Shown here piece after piece: positions 5,680 to 8,177 of a DNA stretch of 8,177 bases. A program made the position numbers and the translations under genes. The stretch is from Acidobacteriaceae bacterium. Lineage in GTDB: Bacteria; Acidobacteriota; Terriglobia; Terriglobales; SbA1. Positions within the stretch are counted from its first letter, which is position 1; every line of letters begins with the position of its first letter. The notes below the pieces were generated by a model, which was not told the origin of the DNA, ran no database searches, and was given only the letters and a program-made list of their open reading frames with translations. Where the stretch lies: assembly GCA_003136335.1 (NCBI GenBank), contig PLEA01000678.1, forward strand, positions 1-8,177, written 5' to 3'.

Positions 5680-6085
5680 TACCGGCGCCATTCTCGCTCT
5701 GGTGGATCGCAACGACTAGTGGCACGAACCGTGTGTCGAAGCCTATAACCAGAACCGCCTACCCTGGCTAACCACTGAGGCCGTCCTCACCGAGACTTTT
5801 TATCTTTTCCGGCGCAATCTCCGCGACGATCGCGCGGTTTGGATGCTCTTGCGTTCCGGCGCAATCCAGATGTCTGGCATCGCGGATGAAGAACTGCCTC
5901 AAATTCAAGCTCTCATGTCCCAATACGCCGACCGCCCCATGGATTTCGCGGATGCCACGCTAGTCCATCTGGCCGCACGCGAACACCTCAGCGTCATCCT
6001 CACGATCGACCACGACGACTTGAGAACGTACCGGCTCCATGGCCGAAGAAAATTTACTGTCCTCCCACGCTCGCCAAGACGATAG
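5624..6085 (+). pseudogene. PIN-domain (VapC-like) toxin broken by an in-frame TAG
   Basis: PIN toxins are metal-dependent ribonucleases. The frame starts at GTG 5624, with AGGAG four bases upstream, and runs to TAG 6083-6085. It is interrupted only at codon 32 by TAG (5717-5719), between LVDRND and WHEPCVEAY. All expected acidic positions remain: Asp of LIDTGAILAL, Glu of TEAVLTETF, Asp of DFADATLVHLA and Asp of LTIDHDDL. No frameshift or deletion is evident, so the lesion looks recent: one base change, for example CAG to TAG. The 5' part encodes PAGL-PSGL-PAGL from three 12-bp repeats directly before IDTG. Relatives, as I recall them, begin MPAGLIDTG, so the original start may have been where CTG now stands at 5660. 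Restarting at ATG 5843 would give 80 residues lacking the first Asp and the Glu, presumably inactive as a nuclease. A sequencing error is the main alternative. Confidence 0.78.
5639..5674 (+). repeat. Three tandem 12-bp repeats at the toxin 5' end
   Basis: Units CCCGCCGGACTT, CCCTCCGGACTG and CCAGCCGGACTG follow each other without gaps. In the toxin frame they encode PAGL, PSGL, PAGL; in the antitoxin frame they give the Arg/Thr-rich tail. Because the unit is a multiple of three, copy-number change lengthens both overlapping proteins without shifting either frame. Confidence 0.7.
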
Positions 6086-6144
6086 CCGCCAGATCGCGAC
6101 CCAGATTGCGACGATGATAGGGCCATGAATCAGAGGAGCACGCC

Positions 6145-6480
6145 ATTAAAACCGTAAACCTCAAGTCCGATATGCCGTCGGTGCATGAGGCGCTGCAGCG
6201 GCTGGACCGAGAGATCGCGCTGGCTCGCCAGCAAAAACATTCTCTTGTGAAAGTGATCCACGGGTACGGATCGACGGGCGCGGGCGGCGACATCCGCATC
6301 GCAGTGCAAAGGCGTTTGCACGACCTGGTGGAGGCGAGTCAGATTCGCGGCTGCATTTTCGGGGAGAACTGGTCGAAGACCGAGGAAGCGACCTGGCGGT
6401 TGTTGCAGGCGCAGTCTGAATTGAAGAGCGACTCGGACTTGGGCCGCCGCAATCAAGGCATCACTGTCGTGTTGCTGTGA
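6145..6480 (+). CDS. Smr-domain (small MutS-related) protein, probable ATT start
   Basis: A stand-alone Smr domain; such domains bind or nick branched DNA or cleave RNA, but the role of this short subfamily is not known to me. The core VKVIHGYGSTGAGGDIR carries the HGxG motif, here HGYGS, of Smr proteins, followed by an amphipathic helix (IAVQRRLHDLVEA). The C-terminus ends NQGITVVLL as a final beta strand. The first ATG (6172, 102 residues) would drop the first beta strand. In-frame codons upstream read KTVNLKSD, which fits the usual LDL-type first strand. No ATG, GTG or TTG exists between the in-frame TAG at 6118 and 6172. ATT at 6145 has GAGGAG six bases before it, so I choose it (111 residues). 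It lies 59 bp after the toxin remnant and 179 bp before the next gene. Alternatively, the ATG start has mutated to ATT and the shorter form is made. Confidence 0.75.
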   Translation: MKTVNLKSDMPSVHEALQRLDREIALARQQKHSLVKVIHGYGSTGAGGDIRIAVQRRLHDLVEASQIRGCIFGENWSKTEEATWRLLQAQSELKSDSDLGRRNQGITVVLL

Positions 6481-6519
6481 CTTGCCGATAGAACGTCCAG
6501 CACCGAATGATGCCAGTTT

Positions 6520-6551
6520 AAAGTTGACGTAACTTTGCCAAATCCTACAAA
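6520..6551 (+). promoter_or_regulatory. Candidate promoter with dyad over its -35 box
   Basis: TTGACG (6524-6529) and TACAAA (6546-6551) are 16 bp apart and resemble -35 and -10 boxes. The -35 box lies within the 17-bp dyad AAAGTT-GACGT-AACTTT (6520-6536), which could be an operator. Transcription would begin about 100 bases before the exported-protein gene at 6660. Confidence 0.35.
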
Positions 6552-6659
6552 TCTCTGCATCCACAACAGTCCCGCGGAGCATCGTATCTTTAGCTGGTTG
6601 TGCGCCCCGCACGGACCTGCGTGCCCGTCTCCTCCGCTCGCGCGTTCGGGAGGAACGCC

Positions 6660-7157
6660 ATGAAAGCCGCTATCGTTCTACTTCTTTTCGCCGCTTCTGC
6701 TTTCTCCCAAGACCAAGCAACCATCACCGCCGAAGCTGCCTGCGGCCCCAAAGACATTCGATTCGACGTTAAACAGGACGTGGCGCATCACCCAACGCCT
6801 CAACCTGAGTCCAACAAAGCGTTGATCTATGTCGTCGAAGATTTGGGACAATGCCCTGACTGCGACGGCGGCAGCCGCGCATTTTCCACGAATGTCGGCC
6901 AAGCCCTTACGAAGGTGGGCTTGGATGGCGCATGGGTTGGAGCCAACCAAGGGAGTTCGTACTTTTTCTTCGCTACTGCTCCCGGGGAGCATCATCTCTG
7001 CGTGAACTGGCAATCACGCCTGGAGACGCGTTCGCGGGCGTTTGCTATGGCCAATTTAACGGCTGAAGAAGGAAAGGTGTATTACTTCCGAGAACGAGTT
7101 TTTCCCGGGGAAGGCGACTACTCATTCGACCTAGCTAGATCCAATCAACAGCGATGA
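6660..7157 (+). CDS. Small secreted protein of unknown function, C-terminus frameshifted
   Basis: I do not recognise a function; the middle part vaguely recalls DUF2846-type envelope proteins (GLDGAWVGANQGSSYFFF, then APGEHHLCVNW, then KVYYFRERV). A signal peptide MKAAIVLLLFAASAFSQ predicts export; there is no lipobox Cys. The mature part is beta-rich, with Cys residues at CGPKDI, CPDC and HLCVNW that could form disulphides. I choose ATG 6660 over the upstream in-frame GTG at 6600 because GGGAGGAA ends five bases before it and the signal peptide starts there. The frame now ends at TGA 7155, giving 165 residues ending DLARSNQQR. A tandem CTAG at 7131-7138 appears to have shifted it: with one CTAG removed it continues DLDPINSDEGKYLV... 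to SHPKK and a TAG at 7210-7212. It stands alone, with its own promoter candidate upstream. Confidence 0.75.
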   Translation: MKAAIVLLLFAASAFSQDQATITAEAACGPKDIRFDVKQDVAHHPTPQPESNKALIYVVEDLGQCPDCDGGSRAFSTNVGQALTKVGLDGAWVGANQGSSYFFFATAPGEHHLCVNWQSRLETRSRAFAMANLTAEEGKVYYFRERVFPGEGDYSFDLARSNQQR

Positions 7158-7212
7158 AGGCAAATACTTGGTCGCCTATTCGGCGTTCAGCGTCTCGCAT
7201 CCCAAAAAATAG
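7131..7212 (+). other. Displaced C-terminal codons of the exported protein
   Basis: From 7138 the frame one base out of register reads DPINSDEGKYLVAYSAF and ends in SHPKK before TAG 7210-7212. It has balanced, protein-like composition and no start codon of its own. CTAGCTAG at 7131-7138 is a perfect 4-bp tandem duplication at the junction, enough to explain the shift. Confidence 0.6.
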
Positions 7213-7280
7213 GAGATCGCTCCCTTTCGTGAATCGCGGCCTTCGTCACGACGCTGATGCCGCCACCGAGCGTCTTAGGC

Positions 7281-7310
7281 TTGCGCTTTTCCCTCCCAGC
7301 CGACGATACT
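7281..7310 (+). promoter_or_regulatory. Weak promoter candidate for the aminopeptidase gene
   Basis: TTGCGC (7281-7286) and GATACT (7305-7310), 18 bp apart, are the best boxes in the 117-bp gap before the aminopeptidase. The predicted start would lie about a dozen bases before the ATG at 7330, in keeping with the lack of a Shine-Dalgarno sequence there. The matches are only 3/6 and 4/6. Confidence 0.25.
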
Positions 7311-7329
7311 GAATATTCAACAAAAAATT

Positions 7330-8177
7330 ATGAAAACGACCATTTCTCTCTCTATGCCCGCAGAACTGGAAACCGAATCACTCGTCGCCGTGGTGCTCGA
7401 CCACGCGGAAACCGAGCCGAACGTAAAAGAGAAAGATAAGAAACCGCAACTCAAAGTCGCCACTAGCGATGCCGCGGTGCAGTCCGTGGCGGCCGATTTG
7501 CTGGCCAGCGGGGAAGTCGCCGGCAAGCCGTTCGAAACCAACCTGCTGCACAAACCCGCCAGCCTGAAGGCGAAGCGTCTGCTGCTGATCAGCGGTGGGA
7601 GCGTAAAAAAATTCTCGAGCTACGATCTGCGACGCCTGGCTGGAGTCGCGGTGCGCGCACTCAAGTCCCGCGGAATTCGCAGCTTTGCCTTCGTTGCTCC
7701 GACCGGCATTCCCGCGGAAGAAGCGGTGCGCGCGATTGTGGAAGGCGCGCACGTGGGAAACTTCGATCCCGACTACTACCGCAGCGACCGCAAAGATCAA
7801 AAGATTGACGCGCTCACCGTGGTCGCCAGCGGTGACAAGTCCGCCCTCGAAAAGACAGCCAACGAAGCGCAATTCATCGGAGAATCGCAAAACTTCACCC
7901 GCGATCTGGTGAATGAACCTTCGAATCGCATGACGCCCACGATTCTCGCCGACCGGGCGAAGAGGATGTGCGCGGAAGTCGGCTTGAAATGCGAAGTCTA
8001 CGGCGCCGACAAGATCAAAGAATTGAAGATGGGCGCGTTCTGGAGTGTGGCCCAAGGCTCCGACGAGCCACCCGCATTGATTGTTATGCGCTACGAACCG
8101 GCCGGCGCACCGGAGAAGCCGGTCCTGGGTCTGGTGGGGAAGGGAGTTACCTTCGACACCGGCGGCATTTCGATCAA
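7330..8177 (+). CDS. pepA: Leucyl aminopeptidase, M17 family (PepA-like), 3' part outside window
   Basis: Two-metal cytosolic exopeptidase that removes N-terminal residues, preferably Leu, from peptides; family members form hexamers and some also bind DNA. The frame is open from ATG 7330 to the edge (282 full codons, no stop). The N-terminal macro-like domain (about 1-165) includes KAKRLLLISGG and LRRLAGVAVRALKSRGI. The linker and start of the catalytic domain show FTRDLVNEPSNRMTPTILA (about 190-210), a strong family hallmark. The last visible residues VGKGVTFDTGGISI contain Lys271 and Asp276, matching the metal ligands Lys270 and Asp275 of E. coli PepA. The remaining active-site residues (the NTDAEGR and later motifs) would follow outside. 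M17 proteins are about 480-520 residues, so a little over half is present. There is no ribosome site before the ATG; a second in-frame ATG at 7354 is less likely to be used because the first beta strand begins at codon 3. Confidence 0.94.
   Translation, partial: MKTTISLSMPAELETESLVAVVLDHAETEPNVKEKDKKPQLKVATSDAAVQSVAADLLASGEVAGKPFETNLLHKPASLKAKRLLLISGGSVKKFSSYDLRRLAGVAVRALKSRGIRSFAFVAPTGIPAEEAVRAIVEGAHVGNFDPDYYRSDRKDQKIDALTVVASGDKSALEKTANEAQFIGESQNFTRDLVNEPSNRMTPTILADRAKRMCAEVGLKCEVYGADKIKELKMGAFWSVAQGSDEPPALIVMRYEPAGAPEKPVLGLVGKGVTFDTGGISI

Noticed and set aside
6130..6612. 160-codon minus-strand frame opposite the Smr gene
   Set aside because: The opposite strand has a clear Smr motif and ribosome site; this frame shows nothing recognisable.
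6600..6659. GTG 6600 as start of the exported protein
   Set aside because: The signal peptide and the GGGAGGAA ribosome site point to ATG 6660.
7250..7290. GACGCT/AGCGTC stem before the aminopeptidase as a terminator
   Set aside because: Six-bp stem with a 13-base loop; the nearest T run is ten or more bases away.
7378..8055. 225-codon minus-strand frame opposite the aminopeptidase
   Set aside because: Antisense to a strongly conserved M17 protein; His/Phe/Arg-rich shadow translation.

Overview
The window looks like a chromosomal segment of an Acidobacteriota bacterium (Terriglobia, Koribacter/Sulfotelmatobacter-like). This rests on remembered family resemblance, not a search. Supporting signs are a TPR-secretin-cohesin protein next to GspG-like pseudopilins, a small MutS-related (Smr) protein with a HGYGS-type core, and a palindrome-rich intergenic repeat. 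Base composition is moderately GC-rich and both strands are densely coded.

Layout. Bases 1 to about 695 hold the 5' part of an IS1595-type transposase on the minus strand, cut by the window edge, with a probable IS end at 671-695. From 824 to 4430, also on the minus strand, lie a secretin, a 346-bp spacer filled with hairpins, and two GspG-like pseudopilins joined stop-to-start. These are outer-membrane and pseudopilus parts of a type II secretion or type IV pilus-like machine. Its ATPase, inner-membrane and prepilin peptidase genes are not in the window. A 330-bp divergent region (4431-4760) separates the secretin from smpB (trans-translation, plus strand). It contains three separate inverted repeats and candidate promoters for both directions.

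Downstream of smpB, all on the plus strand, come a ribbon-helix-helix antitoxin and an overlapping PIN-domain (VapC-like) toxin broken by one in-frame TAG. Next are an Smr-domain protein whose best start is ATT, a small exported protein whose C-terminus has been shifted out of frame by a 4-bp duplication, and the first 282 codons of a PepA-type leucyl aminopeptidase that runs off the end.

The secretin and pseudopilins act together; the plus-strand genes appear to be independent units apart from the toxin-antitoxin pair. The most notable observations are the single-codon lesion in the toxin, the AUU start of the Smr gene, the CTAG duplication frameshift, the secretin-cohesin fusion and the multi-hairpin repeat inside the secretion operon. 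I saw no tRNA, rRNA, tmRNA or CRISPR array.
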